A stretch of 64,000 nt of DNA from Sporomusa malonica (GCF_900176355.1 NZ_FWXI01000013.1:1-64000); one strand, 5' to 3'. Shown: positions 1 through 10,398, counted from the first letter of the stretch. The notes: generated from the sequence alone by a model not told the origin. Numbers and translations: made by a program.

Positions 1-313
<313 letters not shown>

Positions 314-524
314 AGTTGTATGCCGTCTATATGACTCTTGGCATGCTGTTTCTTGATTGAGGAGACAAGCTACTCGATCAGAAGAGACAGGCCAAATTCA
401 AAGTCACATTGTGACTACATTATATTGAAGCCATTTAATGGCTCATTAAAATCAAAAATTGTTTTTAGTTTGTGTCTTGCGACACGCACGCACATCTGGC
501 ATTTTTTATGATGCATTACTTTAC

Positions 525-548
525 ATTGTTCAGTTTTCAGAGAACGTT
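525..548 (-). promoter_or_regulatory. boxA-like rRNA antitermination sequence
   Basis: The minus strand reads GTTCTCTGAAAACTGAAC, close to the TGTTCTTTGAAAACT element that precedes Firmicute rRNA genes and is bound by NusB/S10 during rRNA antitermination. It lies between the promoters and the 16S gene. The assignment rests on sequence similarity and position. Confidence 0.55.
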
Positions 549-591
549 TGTGTTGTCGTTTCGCATTACTGCTGAATTCGACAGCTTTTAT

Positions 592-620
592 ATGTTATCA
601 CGTCTATCTCGCCGTGTCAA
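592..620 (-). promoter_or_regulatory. rRNA promoter P2 (sigma-A type)
   Basis: On the minus strand a perfect -35 box TTGACA (615-620) is followed after 17 bases by TAACAT (592-597). The spacer end and -10 region (TAGACGTGATAA) match the upstream promoter almost exactly, so the two look like a duplicated promoter unit about 106 bases apart. Confidence 0.75.
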
Positions 621-696
621 CATCTTTATTCTTGGTATTTCTTGCTGTCATTATTCGTATTTGGTTATTATTGCCTTGTACTGAACCGACTTGATT

Positions 697-726
697 ATAT
701 TATCACGTCTACCTTGTTGATGTCAA
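697..726 (-). promoter_or_regulatory. rRNA promoter P1 (sigma-A type)
   Basis: On the minus strand TTGACA (721-726) is followed after 18 bases by TAATAT (697-702). It sits just downstream of the gyrA terminator and drives the rRNA operon together with P2. Tandem strong promoters are usual for rRNA operons. Confidence 0.75.
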
Positions 727-754
727 TATTATTCTGAGGACGGTTGAAAAAACA

Positions 755-780
755 AAGCGCCCCGCTAACGCGGGGCGCTT
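755..780 (-). terminator. Rho-independent terminator of gyrA
   Basis: A perfect GC-rich stem (AAGCGCCCCGC / GCGGGGCGCTT) with a 4-base loop is followed on the minus strand by a T-rich tract. It lies 7 bases after the gyrA stop codon and isolates gyrA from the rRNA promoters. Confidence 0.93.
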
Positions 781-786
781 ATAACT

Positions 787-3240
787 TTAATCGTTATTGG
801 CTTTCTTTTCAACGACCGCTAAGGCAACCACTTGATCATCTTTGTCGGTTCGCATAACCTTTACGCCCTGAGTACTACGACTAGTCACTGATATCGTATC
901 GATTTCCATCCGAATGATGATACCGTCACTTGTTATCAGCATCAGTTCTTGGCCTGGCTTAACAACTTTTATACCAACAACATGGCCGATTTTTTCAGCT
1001 GCACTTGGTTTAATGTTAATAACACCTTTACCACCACGACCAGTGATGCGGTATTCGTTGACTGTTGTACGTTTACCATACCCTTCAGAAGTAACAGTCA
1101 GCACTTCGCCGTCTTTCCTCACAACCTCCATGCCAATTACTTGATCGCCTTGATCCAAGTTAATTCCACGAACTCCATGAGCAGTCCGTCCCATTACGCG
1201 CACATCGGATTCATGGAAAACAATGGCTTTGCCATCCCTAGTACCCATGATGATGTCTTGCTCGCCATTGGTTAACTTAACACCGATCAAATCATCGTCC
1301 TCATCCAGGGAGATAGCGATCAGGCCACCTTTACGCGCCGTATCAAATTCCAGTAGCTCGGATTTTTTGACAATCCCTTTTTGGGTAGCCATAAATAGGT
1401 GCCGATTGGCACTAAACTCTTTGAGAGGAATAACGGCTGTAATTTTTTCATCCTTTTCCACCTGGAGCAAGTTGACAATAGCCGTCCCTTTGGCCGTACG
1501 CCCTGCCTCTGGCAGTTCATAGCCCTTCAGTCGGTACATTCTACCCCTGCTGGTAAAGAACAAGAGATTGTGGTGAGTTGTCGCAACAAAGAGATGCTCA
1601 ACAAAGTCCTCTTCTTTTGTTCCCATCCCGGTTACACCTTTGCCGCCTCGGCGCTGACTGCGATAAGTATCAACAGGCAGACGTTTGATGTACCCTTGGT
1701 GAGTCAAGGTAATTACGATATCCTCTTCTGCAATAAGGTCTTCCATATTCATCTTGGACACATCGCTGGTAATAATAGTACGCCGTTCATCAGCAAACCG
1801 TTTTTTGACATCCAGCAACTCTTCCTTAATGATATTCATTACTTTACCCTCGTCTGCCAGTACGCCCTCCAACCATTCGATGGTCTCAAGAATGTCTTTG
1901 TATTCATTCTCGATTTTCTCGCGTTCAAGTCCAGTCAGACGTTGGAGACGCATATCCAGAATAGCCTGAGATTGCTTCTCGCTTAGGGTGAACTTGTCCA
2001 TCAAAGCATTTTTTGCAATCTCAGGGGTTTGCGATCCCCTAATTGTTTTAATAACAGCATCCAAGTGGTCAAGCGCAATTTTTAAGCCTTCTAAAATATG
2101 AGCTCTAGCTCGCGCTTTATCCAATTCGAACTTGGTCCGACGAACAATTACAATTTTTTGATGCTCAATGTAGTGGTACAGAACTTCTTGCAGGTTAAGA
2201 ACTTTAGGGCGACCATTAACAAGCGCCAGCATATTAACCCCGAAGGTATCCTGCATTTGCGTATGTTTATAAAGCTGATTTAAAACAACATCAGCATTAG
2301 CATCGCGTCTAAGTTCAATGACTATCCGCATACCCTTCCGGTCACTCTCATCTCGGAGATCAGTAATGCCATCAATGGTCTTATCCCGAACAAGACCAGC
2401 AATGTTTTCAATCAGTCTGGCCTTATTGACCTGATAGGGTATTTCACTAACTAAAATACGCTGTTTACCGCTGGACATGTTTTCAATTCTGGCCTGCGCC
2501 CTCATTTTGACACTGCCTCGCCCAGTAGCATAGGCCTGCCTAATACCTTCACGCCCGAGGATTAAGGCTCCAGTCGGGAAATCAGGCCCCTTAATAGCCA
2601 TCATTAATTCCATGATAGTCACTTCGGGATTATCAATCATCATGATGAGACCATCAACCACTTCCCCAAGGTTGTGCGGGGGAATGTTAGTAGCCATACC
2701 AACAGCAATACCAGACGAGCCATTAATGAGCAAGTTTGGCACTTTAGCCGGCAATACTGACGGCTCTTTTAATGATTCGTCATAGTTGGGAACAAAATCA
2801 ACTGTGTCTTTTTCAATATCGGCCAGCATTTCCTCGGCAATTCGCGACATACGCACTTCAGTATAACGCATAGCCGCCGCCGAGTCGCCATCAACAGAAC
2901 CAAAGTTTCCATGTCCATCTACCTGCATATAGCGGGTAGAGAAATTTTGCGCCATTCTAACAATGGCATCATATACCGAAGAATCACCATGAGGGTGATA
3001 TTTACCCAAAACTTCGCCGACAATACGTGCCGATTTTTTGTACGGCTTATTGGCAGCCATTCCGGCTTCGTGCATAGCGTAAAGTATCCGCCTATGAACA
3101 GGCTTGAGACCATCACGAACATCAGGTAATGCCCTCATAACAATTACGCTCATCGCATAATCGATATATGAATTTTTCATTTCGTCTTCAATTTTGATAG
3201 GCAGCACTTTACCTAATCCTAAATCTAAACCATCTTCCAC
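787..3240 (-). CDS. gyrA: DNA gyrase subunit A
   Basis: 817-residue breakage-reunion subunit of DNA gyrase, which introduces negative supercoils as an A2B2 complex with GyrB. The catalytic tyrosine is Y126 in AAMRYTE. The quinolone-resistance region reads [11 protein letters not shown] (82-92) with S87 and D91, the residue types of sensitive enzymes, at the two main positions. The GyrA box QRRGGKG and a C-terminal beta-pinwheel are present. The start is a GTG at 3240 preceded by GAGGTGG. It has its own terminator and stands directly before the rRNA operon, but is separated from gyrB by about 13.7 kb, whereas the two are adjacent in many Firmicutes. Confidence 0.98.
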   Translation of the reverse strand: MEDGLDLGLGKVLPIKIEDEMKNSYIDYAMSVIVMRALPDVRDGLKPVHRRILYAMHEAGMAANKPYKKSARIVGEVLGKYHPHGDSSVYDAIVRMAQNFSTRYMQVDGHGNFGSVDGDSAAAMRYTEVRMSRIAEEMLADIEKDTVDFVPNYDESLKEPSVLPAKVPNLLINGSSGIAVGMATNIPPHNLGEVVDGLIMMIDNPEVTIMELMMAIKGPDFPTGALILGREGIRQAYATGRGSVKMRAQARIENMSSGKQRILVSEIPYQVNKARLIENIAGLVRDKTIDGITDLRDESDRKGMRIVIELRRDANADVVLNQLYKHTQMQDTFGVNMLALVNGRPKVLNLQEVLYHYIEHQKIVIVRRTKFELDKARARAHILEGLKIALDHLDAVIKTIRGSQTPEIAKNALMDKFTLSEKQSQAILDMRLQRLTGLEREKIENEYKDILETIEWLEGVLADEGKVMNIIKEELLDVKKRFADERRTIITSDVSKMNMEDLIAEEDIVITLTHQGYIKRLPVDTYRSQRRGGKGVTGMGTKEEDFVEHLFVATTHHNLLFFTSRGRMYRLKGYELPEAGRTAKGTAIVNLLQVEKDEKITAVIPLKEFSANRHLFMATQKGIVKKSELLEFDTARKGGLIAISLDEDDDLIGVKLTNGEQDIIMGTRDGKAIVFHESDVRVMGRTAHGVRGINLDQGDQVIGMEVVRKDGEVLTVTSEGYGKRTTVNEYRITGRGGKGVINIKPSAAEKIGHVVGIKVVKPGQELMLITSDGIIIRMEIDTISVTSRSTQGVKVMRTDKDDQVVALAVVEKKANND

Positions 3241-3428
3241 AAAACCACCTCAATACTCGACATCTTACTATATTTTCCCCACATATGCAAAAAAATCCTG
3301 CAAAAAATCAAACAAACAGGCAAAAGTATCTGATAACCCTGTGGCTGTAACCGATTTTTGCCTCCAACCATATACTAATCACGAAAAGACAAAACAGTCT
3401 TATCATCATAACAGGAGGCGCACGGTTC

Positions 3429-4067
3429 ATGAGCATCTTTTATGTTTTGCTGCTTGGCTTAGCTGTCAGTATTGACGGTTTTGTGGCCGGCATCGCTTAT
3501 GGCTTGAGAAATATCCGCATGCCCTTTGCTTCTTTGTGTATTGTCGGATTTGTAGCCAGTATTTGCACGGCTGTAGCAATGGTTATGGCCTACATGGTCG
3601 GTCAGTTTATTCACACAGATATTGCCATTGCTATCGGGGCTGCCTTGCTGATACTGCTTGGCCTATCAAGCCTGTTTCAGCAATATTTGACCAAGGACGT
3701 CACTTCATATGAAATAGACGGTGAAGTAACTGCCCGCAAACTCACCTTTTCCTTAGGGCGTCTAGTAATTAGTATTATGGCTAAGCCGGAGACTGCCGAT
3801 GTTGACAAACTCGGTTTTATAAGTCCTTTAGAAGCTGTTTTTTTAGGATTGGCTGTTGGAGCTGACGCTATGGTTGGCACTTTTGCCGCTGCGCTTATGG
3901 GGCCGCTGCCGCTCTACACACCGATCATAATCGGGGTAATACATATGATATGTATCTCTGGCGGCTATCACTCTTCACGGAGGCTTGTTTCAGAGAAATT
4001 AAAAAAAAGATTTCCTTATCTTCCCGGAACCTTATTAATTATTCTAGGGTTACTGCGTTTAGGTTAA
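3429..4067 (+). CDS. ytaF: Sporulation membrane protein YtaF (copy 1)
   Basis: 212-residue polytopic membrane protein of the YtaF family, related to the MntP manganese exporters. Six or so hydrophobic segments are visible. Family marks are the N-terminal AVSIDGFVAGIAYG, the middle IMAKPETADVD segment and AVGADAMVGTFAAAL, with the acidic residues inside membrane segments that are typical of MntP-like proteins. The start has AGGAGG at 3413-3418, 10 bases upstream. It is followed 24 bases later by a clear paralogue, so the two form an operon. YtaF is known as a sporulation-expressed protein; its transport substrate is not established. Confidence 0.85.
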   Translation: MSIFYVLLLGLAVSIDGFVAGIAYGLRNIRMPFASLCIVGFVASICTAVAMVMAYMVGQFIHTDIAIAIGAALLILLGLSSLFQQYLTKDVTSYEIDGEVTARKLTFSLGRLVISIMAKPETADVDKLGFISPLEAVFLGLAVGADAMVGTFAAALMGPLPLYTPIIIGVIHMICISGGYHSSRRLVSEKLKKRFPYLPGTLLIILGLLRLG

Positions 4068-4091
4068 GGTTGCTGCTAGGAGGCAGAAATT

Positions 4092-4718
4092 ATGTTATAT
4101 GTAGTTTTGTTAGGCTTCGCGGTCAGTCTTGACGCCTTTGCCGCCGGTGCAGCTTACGGATTAAAATCTATAAAAATGCCTGCCACCTCACTTGCTGTCA
4201 TCGGCCTTATCACCGCACTCAGCACTAGCGTTGCCATGGTTCTCTCATACTACCTAGGCTCATTTCTCAATACTCATATGGCGGTCGCCGCGGGGTCCCT
4301 GCTTCTAATTGCCATAGGGGCATGGAATATTTTTCAGGAATACATTACAAAAAAATGCGTAAGCCAGGATACCTTGATAGCAGATACCCGCCTTACATTC
4401 CGGATAGGCCGTATTGTTATCAGTATAATGGCAGACCCCGAAACAGCAGATGTTGACCACTCCCGTTCTATTAGCCCTTCTGAGGCCATCTTACTTGGTT
4501 TAGCCTTAGGTATTGACAATATGATTGCCACCTTCGCCGCGGCACTAATTAAGCCGCTGCCAATCTATACCCCTGCAGTTATGGCCTTTATCCAGGTGCT
4601 GCTGATTGCTGTGGGCATTGGTGCTGCCTCCCGCCTGGTTTCAGAGGACCTGAGAAGACGTTTTCCTTATATTCCTGGAACAATTTTAATCATCCTGGGC
4701 TTACTTCGCCTGGTTTAA
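4092..4718 (+). CDS. ytaF: Sporulation membrane protein YtaF (copy 2)
   Basis: 208-residue paralogue of the preceding gene with the same layout: AVSLDAFAAGAAYG near the N-terminus, IMADPETADVD in the middle, ALGIDNMIATFAAAL and a shared C-terminus (RRFPYIPGTILIILGLLRLV). AGGAGG at 4078-4083 gives a strong ribosome site. The pair is a tandem duplication that has diverged; two half-like proteins could act as a heterodimer, but that is inference. A terminator overlaps the stop codon. Confidence 0.85.
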   Translation: MLYVVLLGFAVSLDAFAAGAAYGLKSIKMPATSLAVIGLITALSTSVAMVLSYYLGSFLNTHMAVAAGSLLLIAIGAWNIFQEYITKKCVSQDTLIADTRLTFRIGRIVISIMADPETADVDHSRSISPSEAILLGLALGIDNMIATFAAALIKPLPIYTPAVMAFIQVLLIAVGIGAASRLVSEDLRRRFPYIPGTILIILGLLRLV

Positions 4719-4735
4719 ACCAGGCGCTTTTTATT
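4708..4735 (+). terminator. Terminator of the ytaF pair
   Basis: The palindrome GCCTGGTTTAAACCAGGC (4708-4725) contains the ytaF stop codon and is followed by a T-rich run, so it is a compact terminator overlapping the end of the gene. Confidence 0.75.
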
Positions 4736-4812
4736 CTTTATTTTGCTTAACAAATTCCGATAATAATACTACAATAAAGGTAGTTGTAATTAGATGCGAT
4801 TGGGAGGTTATC

Positions 4813-5886
4813 ATGGCATATCAGATCTTAACAATTAACCCTGGCTCAACATCCACCAAAATTGGTTTATACCATGACACAAATGAAGTATTTACTCAAA
4901 ATATTAGCCATAGTGCTGAAGAAATTGCGCAATTTACTACGATCACCGATCAGCTTGATTACCGTCTGGAAAAAATAAATGATTTTTTAACTACTCAAAA
5001 CGTTAAATCAACTGACTTCGCAGCAGTCGTCGGACGTGGTGGTCTCTTAAAACCGATGGTAGGCGGTACATATCAAGTTACTGATAGCATGCTGGACGAT
5101 TTAAAGCATAGTCGCTATGGCTCCCACGCCTCTAATCTTGGTGCCATTCTGGCTGATCTCATAGCCAAGCAAGGCTGCTGCCCAGCCTATATTGTTGACC
5201 CTGTAGTTGTTGACGAATTGGCCCCGGTAGCCCGGATTACTGGAAGGCCGGAAGCTCCCCGCAAAAGTATTTTTCATGCCCTTAATCAGAAAGCTGCAGC
5301 TAAACGGTTTGCCAAAAGCATCAACCGCCCTTATAACAGCCTCAATCTGATTGTGGCCCATCTGGGCGGCGGCATTTCGGTTGGTTGCCACACATTTGGC
5401 GAAGTTGTTGATGTAAACAATGCCTTGGATGGTGACGGCCCCTTCTCACCGGAGCGCGCCGGCACGCTGCCTGCTGGACAGTTCATCGAGAAAGTAATTA
5501 CAGAAAAACTCGACTATACAGCTGTAGCTAAGTTATTAGCTGGAAAAGGGGGGCTGGTAGCTCATCTGGGAACCAATGACGTGCGTGAGGTTGAGCACCG
5601 CGCCGCAGCCGGTGATACTCAAGCTGAACTTATCTATCAAGCCATGATTTATACCATTGCCAAAAGCATCGCCGCCGCCGCCGTACCAGTATGCGGCAAG
5701 GTAGACCATATTATCCTGATCGGCGGCATTGCATACTCAGAGCAGCTTACAACCAAACTTAAAGAATATATTAGTTTTATTGCACCTGTCACTGTCTTGC
5801 CTGGTGAGAACGAACTGCAGGCACTGGCCGAAGGCGCATACCGGGTACTCACTGGTGAAGAGACAGCCCGCGAATACGCTGAATAG
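4813..5886 (+). CDS. buk: Butyrate kinase
   Basis: 357-residue acetokinase-family enzyme that interconverts butyryl phosphate + ADP and butyrate + ATP. The N-terminal ILTINPGSTSTKIGLY phosphate-binding motif, HLGGGISVGCH and the ILIGGIAYSE motif are all visible, and the length is typical (about 355). The start has GGGAGG a few bases upstream. No phosphotransbutyrylase (ptb) gene is adjacent, so either a distant ptb or a branched-chain or other acyl substrate supplies the acyl phosphate. It ends in a strong bidirectional terminator shared with spoVR. Confidence 0.9.
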   Translation: MAYQILTINPGSTSTKIGLYHDTNEVFTQNISHSAEEIAQFTTITDQLDYRLEKINDFLTTQNVKSTDFAAVVGRGGLLKPMVGGTYQVTDSMLDDLKHSRYGSHASNLGAILADLIAKQGCCPAYIVDPVVVDELAPVARITGRPEAPRKSIFHALNQKAAAKRFAKSINRPYNSLNLIVAHLGGGISVGCHTFGEVVDVNNALDGDGPFSPERAGTLPAGQFIEKVITEKLDYTAVAKLLAGKGGLVAHLGTNDVREVEHRAAAGDTQAELIYQAMIYTIAKSIAAAAVPVCGKVDHIILIGGIAYSEQLTTKLKEYISFIAPVTVLPGENELQALAEGAYRVLTGEETAREYAE

Positions 5887-5932
5887 AAACTCCCCCCAGG
5901 GCAAGGCTCCAGCCTTAACCTGGGGGGAGTTT
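5887..5932. terminator. Bidirectional terminator between buk and spoVR
   Basis: A 14-bp perfect stem (AAACTCCCCCCAGG / CCTGGGGGGAGTTT) encloses a second hairpin (AAGGCT / AGCCTT). It lies between convergent genes and serves both strands. Confidence 0.9.
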
Positions 5933-5944
5933 ACTAATACCTGG

Positions 5945-7246
5945 CTACGCGTCCCATACTGACACAATCTTATCTTCGGTACAGCGAATAATCTTATCCT
6001 TGTTATTAAGCTTGGTTTTCAAATCTACTTTGCCGCCCCATAAATCAGAAATATACTTAATCGTTTCTTTAGCATAATTGATCTCTAGTTCCCGGTCGTC
6101 ATAGAGATGCTCAAGGTTCAATGTCCCATTTTCTACGCCTTGCGCGTCTATTTCCGGCACCATCCCCAAACCAACGGAATTAGCCAAGTCGTTCCTGATG
6201 GCTTTCCAGCCGTCTTCGTCAGATACTTCGGATACTACAATATCAACACCACGCACTTTATAATTAAACAGGCACATCTCCTCACACAGTTCTCTGTTCA
6301 AATACCGTCGTAGAAAAGACTGATCTCTTTCTTGCGCGCGGATCTCAAAGATCTTTTCCCGCCCGCTTGTTTTATCCAGATACTCAAACATTTTAAAACC
6401 AATAAAATACGGATTAATCTGGCCTTCGTGCGGTCTAACTACAAGGTTGTGGCGCTGCAAAAACTCAAAATGCAGGCCCTGTGGCAATTCAAGCTGATTG
6501 AGCAGCGTATAATGCCAATAGCTGGCCCAGCCTTCATTCATAATCTTAGTTTCCAGTTGTGGCAGAAAGTAAAAGGTTTCTTCCCTGACAATATTGATTA
6601 AATCCTTCTCCCAGTAAGCCAGCTTACCACGCTCGCTTAAATAACTCAGCAAGTCACATTTAAGCCGTTCAGGTATCTCTTCCAATGTCTCTTGGGCCAG
6701 TTCACTCCTGTTTGGCAACTTACCCTCACCTTGCCGCCTGACTTGGAATCGAAGAGCGTGAGCAGCGTCGAGAATGCGTTCAACCTTCCTTGGGCCTATG
6801 CTGGGATCGGCAATGTAGTCTCGCACTCGGCTGGCATGACTCTTGAACATCTCGACAGTCAGCTCAGCCCGGGTGTTCTGTTTAAATAGCCGGTTATTCT
6901 TAAAAAAGTCGTTATGTCCATACACGTGAGCAATTGTCAATATCTGTAAGAGCAACGTGTTATCTTGCATTAAATAGGCGAGGCAAGGGTCAGAATTAAT
7001 TACCATTTCATAAGGCAGGCCGGTTAAGTTATAGCTATAATAGGTTTTTTGCCGTTCATACATTTTACCAAAACTCCAGTGAGGATAATGAGAAGGCATG
7101 CCGACATAGGCTTCATAGCACAACATATCTTCGTAACTGCAAATCTCAAACTGCTGCTCATAGCACTCAAGACCCACGTCTCTAATCAGTGCTTCAATCT
7201 GGCTGCTCCAGTTTTGTAATTCACTTATTGTATACTCGGCCGGCAT
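5945..7246 (-). CDS. spoVR: SpoVR family protein
   Basis: 433-residue SpoVR/YcgB family protein, linked in B. subtilis to spore cortex formation; its biochemical role is unknown. Family features include the N-terminal segment around FEICSYEDMLCYEAYVG, YEMVINSDPCLAYLMQ and the IAHVYGHNDFFKNN motif. The start is taken at 7246, where ATG directly follows the yhbH stop; a longer frame reaching 7294 would overlap yhbH. It is last in the prkA-yhbH-spoVR operon, the Firmicute form of the enterobacterial yeaG-yeaH-ycgB set, so the three probably act together. Confidence 0.9.
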   Translation of the reverse strand: MPAEYTISELQNWSSQIEALIRDVGLECYEQQFEICSYEDMLCYEAYVGMPSHYPHWSFGKMYERQKTYYSYNLTGLPYEMVINSDPCLAYLMQDNTLLLQILTIAHVYGHNDFFKNNRLFKQNTRAELTVEMFKSHASRVRDYIADPSIGPRKVERILDAAHALRFQVRRQGEGKLPNRSELAQETLEEIPERLKCDLLSYLSERGKLAYWEKDLINIVREETFYFLPQLETKIMNEGWASYWHYTLLNQLELPQGLHFEFLQRHNLVVRPHEGQINPYFIGFKMFEYLDKTSGREKIFEIRAQERDQSFLRRYLNRELCEEMCLFNYKVRGVDIVVSEVSDEDGWKAIRNDLANSVGLGMVPEIDAQGVENGTLNLEHLYDDRELEINYAKETIKYISDLWGGKVDLKTKLNNKDKIIRCTEDKIVSVWDA

Positions 7247-7247
7247 T

Positions 7248-8453
7248 TTATTCCCCACCCCCAGCTCCGGCCTCGGCCTCTGACTCTTTTTCAAGTACTC
7301 GCCTAAAGGCCGGCCAAATATCCTCTTTTCGCCCCATAGTCACAATAATAAAGTTTTGATCTTTTATATTCTGCTCCAGTTCTCGACGAACAGTAACACC
7401 ATAGCCATAATTGGCAAGAATCTCGACATAGCCAAATAAATTGCTGACACTGGTAAGCTCCTTAGCCTTTTCAATTGTTCTTGAATTATCTTCTGTCCAG
7501 TTGTCGCCATCTGTGCAATGAAAGGAATAAATATTCCATACGGTCGGGCTATAGCGCTGCTCAATAATTTCAAGTGCTTTTGCGTAGCCGCTCGAAATCA
7601 TTGTTCCGCCTGTTTCTCCATGATGAAAGAACTCCCGCTCATTAACTTCTTTGGCCTCCGTGGTGTGGGCAATGAACACGACCTCTACCTGTTCATACTT
7701 CCAGCGCAAAAACTGATATAAGAGAAAGTAAAAGCTACGGGCCAGATACTTTTTACTCTGATCCATCGAGCCTGACACATCCATAATGCAGAATACAACA
7801 GCATTCGAGTGGCGGCGAATCTCTTCTTTTACCCGGAAATAGCGTAAATCGTCTTCACGGAAAGGTACCCGCTCCCGTACCCGGGAGCCATCTTCTGCGT
7901 AGCGTTCAGTACATACATTTTCCCGGATTAATCCTTGCTGGCGCTTGAGCTTCTCCACCATGGTCCGCTTCTTGGCCAGTCGCGGTGGAATACCTTTACG
8001 CTGGTAGCCTGACTTTTTGAATTTATGCTCTGACTCTTGCACGGCAAATTTTTTCCGCTCTAAATCAGGTAGTTTAAGATCCTCAAACATATAATTGACG
8101 ATTTCGTCCATGGTAATCTCAGTCTCATAGATATCTTCGCCTTGTTCACTACCAGCGTGCCCCATCCCCTTTTCCTGCTGGCTGTTAGTACGGCCAACTA
8201 CCTGGCCGCGCTGCTCGTTGCCGCTGCCACTGGCAGTACCGCCGTTATTCTTGCCATAGATAAACTGGTACTCTTTAATCCCGCGAATAGGTATCTTAAT
8301 TTTTTTGTTTTTACTCTGGCCGATAATACTTTCATCGGCAATAATATCACCCAGATTCCGCCTAATGGCATCTTCCACCAACTCCCGGTGGCGCTTGCGG
8401 TCATATTGTGAACGGTCAGACTGTCCAGTGCGTCCCTCCTTAAAGATTGCCAT
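7248..8453 (-). CDS. yhbH: YhbH/YeaH family protein with VWA domain
   Basis: 401-residue DUF444 protein. A von Willebrand A-type domain fills the C-terminal half, with an intact metal site DVSGSMD at 225-231 and a later threonine in GGTMISS. The N-terminal half is basic and contains a low-complexity glycine/glutamine stretch (about 69-107). The gene sits between prkA and spoVR; it begins about 20 bases after prkA and ends one base before the spoVR start. In this conserved trio it is presumed to be a partner or substrate of the PrkA kinase; the exact function is not established. Confidence 0.92.
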   Translation of the reverse strand: MAIFKEGRTGQSDRSQYDRKRHRELVEDAIRRNLGDIIADESIIGQSKNKKIKIPIRGIKEYQFIYGKNNGGTASGSGNEQRGQVVGRTNSQQEKGMGHAGSEQGEDIYETEITMDEIVNYMFEDLKLPDLERKKFAVQESEHKFKKSGYQRKGIPPRLAKKRTMVEKLKRQQGLIRENVCTERYAEDGSRVRERVPFREDDLRYFRVKEEIRRHSNAVVFCIMDVSGSMDQSKKYLARSFYFLLYQFLRWKYEQVEVVFIAHTTEAKEVNEREFFHHGETGGTMISSGYAKALEIIEQRYSPTVWNIYSFHCTDGDNWTEDNSRTIEKAKELTSVSNLFGYVEILANYGYGVTVRRELEQNIKDQNFIIVTMGRKEDIWPAFRRVLEKESEAEAGAGGGE

Positions 8454-8472
8454 AGGTCACCTCCGCTTTCGC

Positions 8473-10398
8473 CTAGTCCTTCCACAGATTATTGGCAGCA
8501 TATTTTAAGACCACATTGCAGCAGTGCGGGCAGTAGCCATTGTCTTTCATGGCTTCGACCATGGCATTATACTTGGAATCCTGTTCCTTATCCCTTACTC
8601 TGGCCTGGGTAATGATGCGGGAAAGTTCTTTGACTGATGCTGTCAATTTCTTTTCAATCGCTTCTTTCAGCGGTTCATAGCTCCCGTATTCAATTTTTCC
8701 CCCGCCCCGCATGACTGAAAACATATAAGACGTCACATCCTGGCGGAACCCCTGGGCTGCCGTACCAGTAATGCCGATTTGTTCTTCGATAGATTGTAGA
8801 AACTTGATGTCAGGCTCAAGCTCTTCCCCTGTACTCTTATCTTTTAACTTAGTCGTATTAACATAGGCCTCAGCGTGGTCAAGATAGTTGTTAAACAGAC
8901 TTTCAGCTTGTTCTCTATACCCATGAATAAAGGCTTTTGTTACCTCTTTTTCCAATATCTTATTATACTCTTTCTTGATGGTATCCTGTAGAAAGCCAAG
9001 ATATCTTTTCTTTTCATCCTCGCCAATAGCCATTTCCTTCGTCGCCTTAACCATAGTCTCAATAACGGCAATCGGATTAATGCAGTTAAATTCAGATTCT
9101 GACAATGCCGTATCAAGAGCCTTCATGATAAAACGGGTAGAGATGCCGGTCATGCCCTCACGCAGAGATTCCTCGCGAAGCTCAAATATGTCGATTTTTT
9201 TGGTCGAACCCTTTTCAACAATTTCTTCGCCATTATAAATTTTGAGCTTAGTAAACGGATCAACCTTAGTAGAAAGCGTTAGCCGGGTAAGAATGGCAAA
9301 CATAGAGGCTACCTCAATGGTATGGGGGGCAATGTGGGCGTTAAAACTGCTGCTCTTTAGTACCTTGCGATATATCTTGACCTCTTCGTCCAGTTCCAGG
9401 CAATAAGGCACTTCTACTTTGACAATCCTGTCAAGAATAGCCTCATTGGTATGGTCAGATTTGAACTTATTCCATTCTGCTTCATTGGAGTGGGCCAGGA
9501 TAATGCCGTCGAAATAAATCATGGCGCCCTTACCAGGCGACGGGATCGACTTTTCCTGAGTCGCCGTGATCATTGTATGAAGATATTCAACGTCATTTTT
9601 AAATACTTCGATAAATTCGACTACACCCCGGTTACCCACATTAAATGCGCCATTTAAGGACAGCACCCGCGGGTCATCTTCTGGATACAGATCAAGTTTG
9701 GAGATATCTACAGACCCTGACAGCACTGATGTATCCTGGTTATTTGGATCAACTGGCGGCACAACGCCAATGCCTTTGCGAGACCGGATAGAAAATCCGG
9801 ATGTTGTAACAGGAAAGCGCTCGAACTCACCGTTATATTCGTGATTAAGCCGGTAACGGCAGATAGGGCATAAATCGCCTTCAATCTTAACGCCAAGCAT
9901 TTCCTCAAATTGGGGACGGAGGTGCTTAGGAATAAGGTGAAGCGGCTCCTCCCGCATTGGGCAGTCTTTCAAAACATATACTGGCAGACTCATTTCCAAC
10001 GCCTGTTTTAATGATTCCATAATGGAGGACTTACCTGCACCAACTGGGCCTACCAGATACAGTACCTGCCGGGATTCTTCGCCTTTCATAGCAGCTGAAT
10101 GGAAATAACGCATAATTTTCATGATACTTTTATCAATACCAAAAAATTTATCTAGAAAAAAACTATACCTTTTTAAGGTATCATTGCCGTATATCCGTTT
10201 TAGCCGTGAGTTTTCTTCTGTCTTTATTGTCTCGACACCGGGCTTGACTAGCAGTTCATACATTCGCTGATGGGCTAGCACGACTACGCTAGGGTTTTCT
10301 TTTACAATTGTCAGATAGTCTATCAAGTTACCGTCAAACTTGTATTGCTTGTGTTCATCCCTGTCTTTCTTAATCAGTTTCTCGAAATCATAGGCCAT
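8473..10398 (-). CDS. prkA: PrkA serine protein kinase / AAA+ protein
   Basis: 641 residues, typical for the PrkA family. The N-terminal AAA-type core has a P-loop at about 117-124 (GPVGAGKSS), and a C-terminal kinase-like region follows. Cysteine pairs (CPICRYRLNHE near the middle and CPHCC close to the C-terminus) suggest metal binding. PrkA is involved in sporulation and stress signalling; recent work on homologues has also described protease-like AAA+ activity, so the catalytic role is open. The start has GGAGG 9 bases upstream. First gene of the prkA-yhbH-spoVR operon. Confidence 0.92.
   Translation of the reverse strand: MAYDFEKLIKKDRDEHKQYKFDGNLIDYLTIVKENPSVVVLAHQRMYELLVKPGVETIKTEENSRLKRIYGNDTLKRYSFFLDKFFGIDKSIMKIMRYFHSAAMKGEESRQVLYLVGPVGAGKSSIMESLKQALEMSLPVYVLKDCPMREEPLHLIPKHLRPQFEEMLGVKIEGDLCPICRYRLNHEYNGEFERFPVTTSGFSIRSRKGIGVVPPVDPNNQDTSVLSGSVDISKLDLYPEDDPRVLSLNGAFNVGNRGVVEFIEVFKNDVEYLHTMITATQEKSIPSPGKGAMIYFDGIILAHSNEAEWNKFKSDHTNEAILDRIVKVEVPYCLELDEEVKIYRKVLKSSSFNAHIAPHTIEVASMFAILTRLTLSTKVDPFTKLKIYNGEEIVEKGSTKKIDIFELREESLREGMTGISTRFIMKALDTALSESEFNCINPIAVIETMVKATKEMAIGEDEKKRYLGFLQDTIKKEYNKILEKEVTKAFIHGYREQAESLFNNYLDHAEAYVNTTKLKDKSTGEELEPDIKFLQSIEEQIGITGTAAQGFRQDVTSYMFSVMRGGGKIEYGSYEPLKEAIEKKLTASVKELSRIITQARVRDKEQDSKYNAMVEAMKDNGYCPHCCNVVLKYAANNLWKD

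Larger units (their letters stand above)
314..696 (-). other. rRNA operon leader
   Basis: This stretch between the rRNA promoters and the 16S 5' end holds no credible protein gene; a 70-codon frame on the opposite strand (472-684) lies across the leader and one promoter. It contains two perfect small inverted repeats, at 402-416 (AGTCACATTGTGACT) and 429-443 (AGCCATTTAATGGCT), and a boxA-like antitermination sequence at 525-548. These are normal parts of a processed pre-rRNA leader. Confidence 0.7.

Noticed and set aside
472-684. 70-codon open frame upstream of the 16S gene
   Set aside because: It lies antisense to the rRNA leader and covers one of its promoters and boxA; no ribosome site and no family resemblance.
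1399-1986. 195-codon frame antisense to gyrA
   Set aside because: Overlaps a certain gene completely; no ribosome site; typical shadow frame of a conserved coding sequence.
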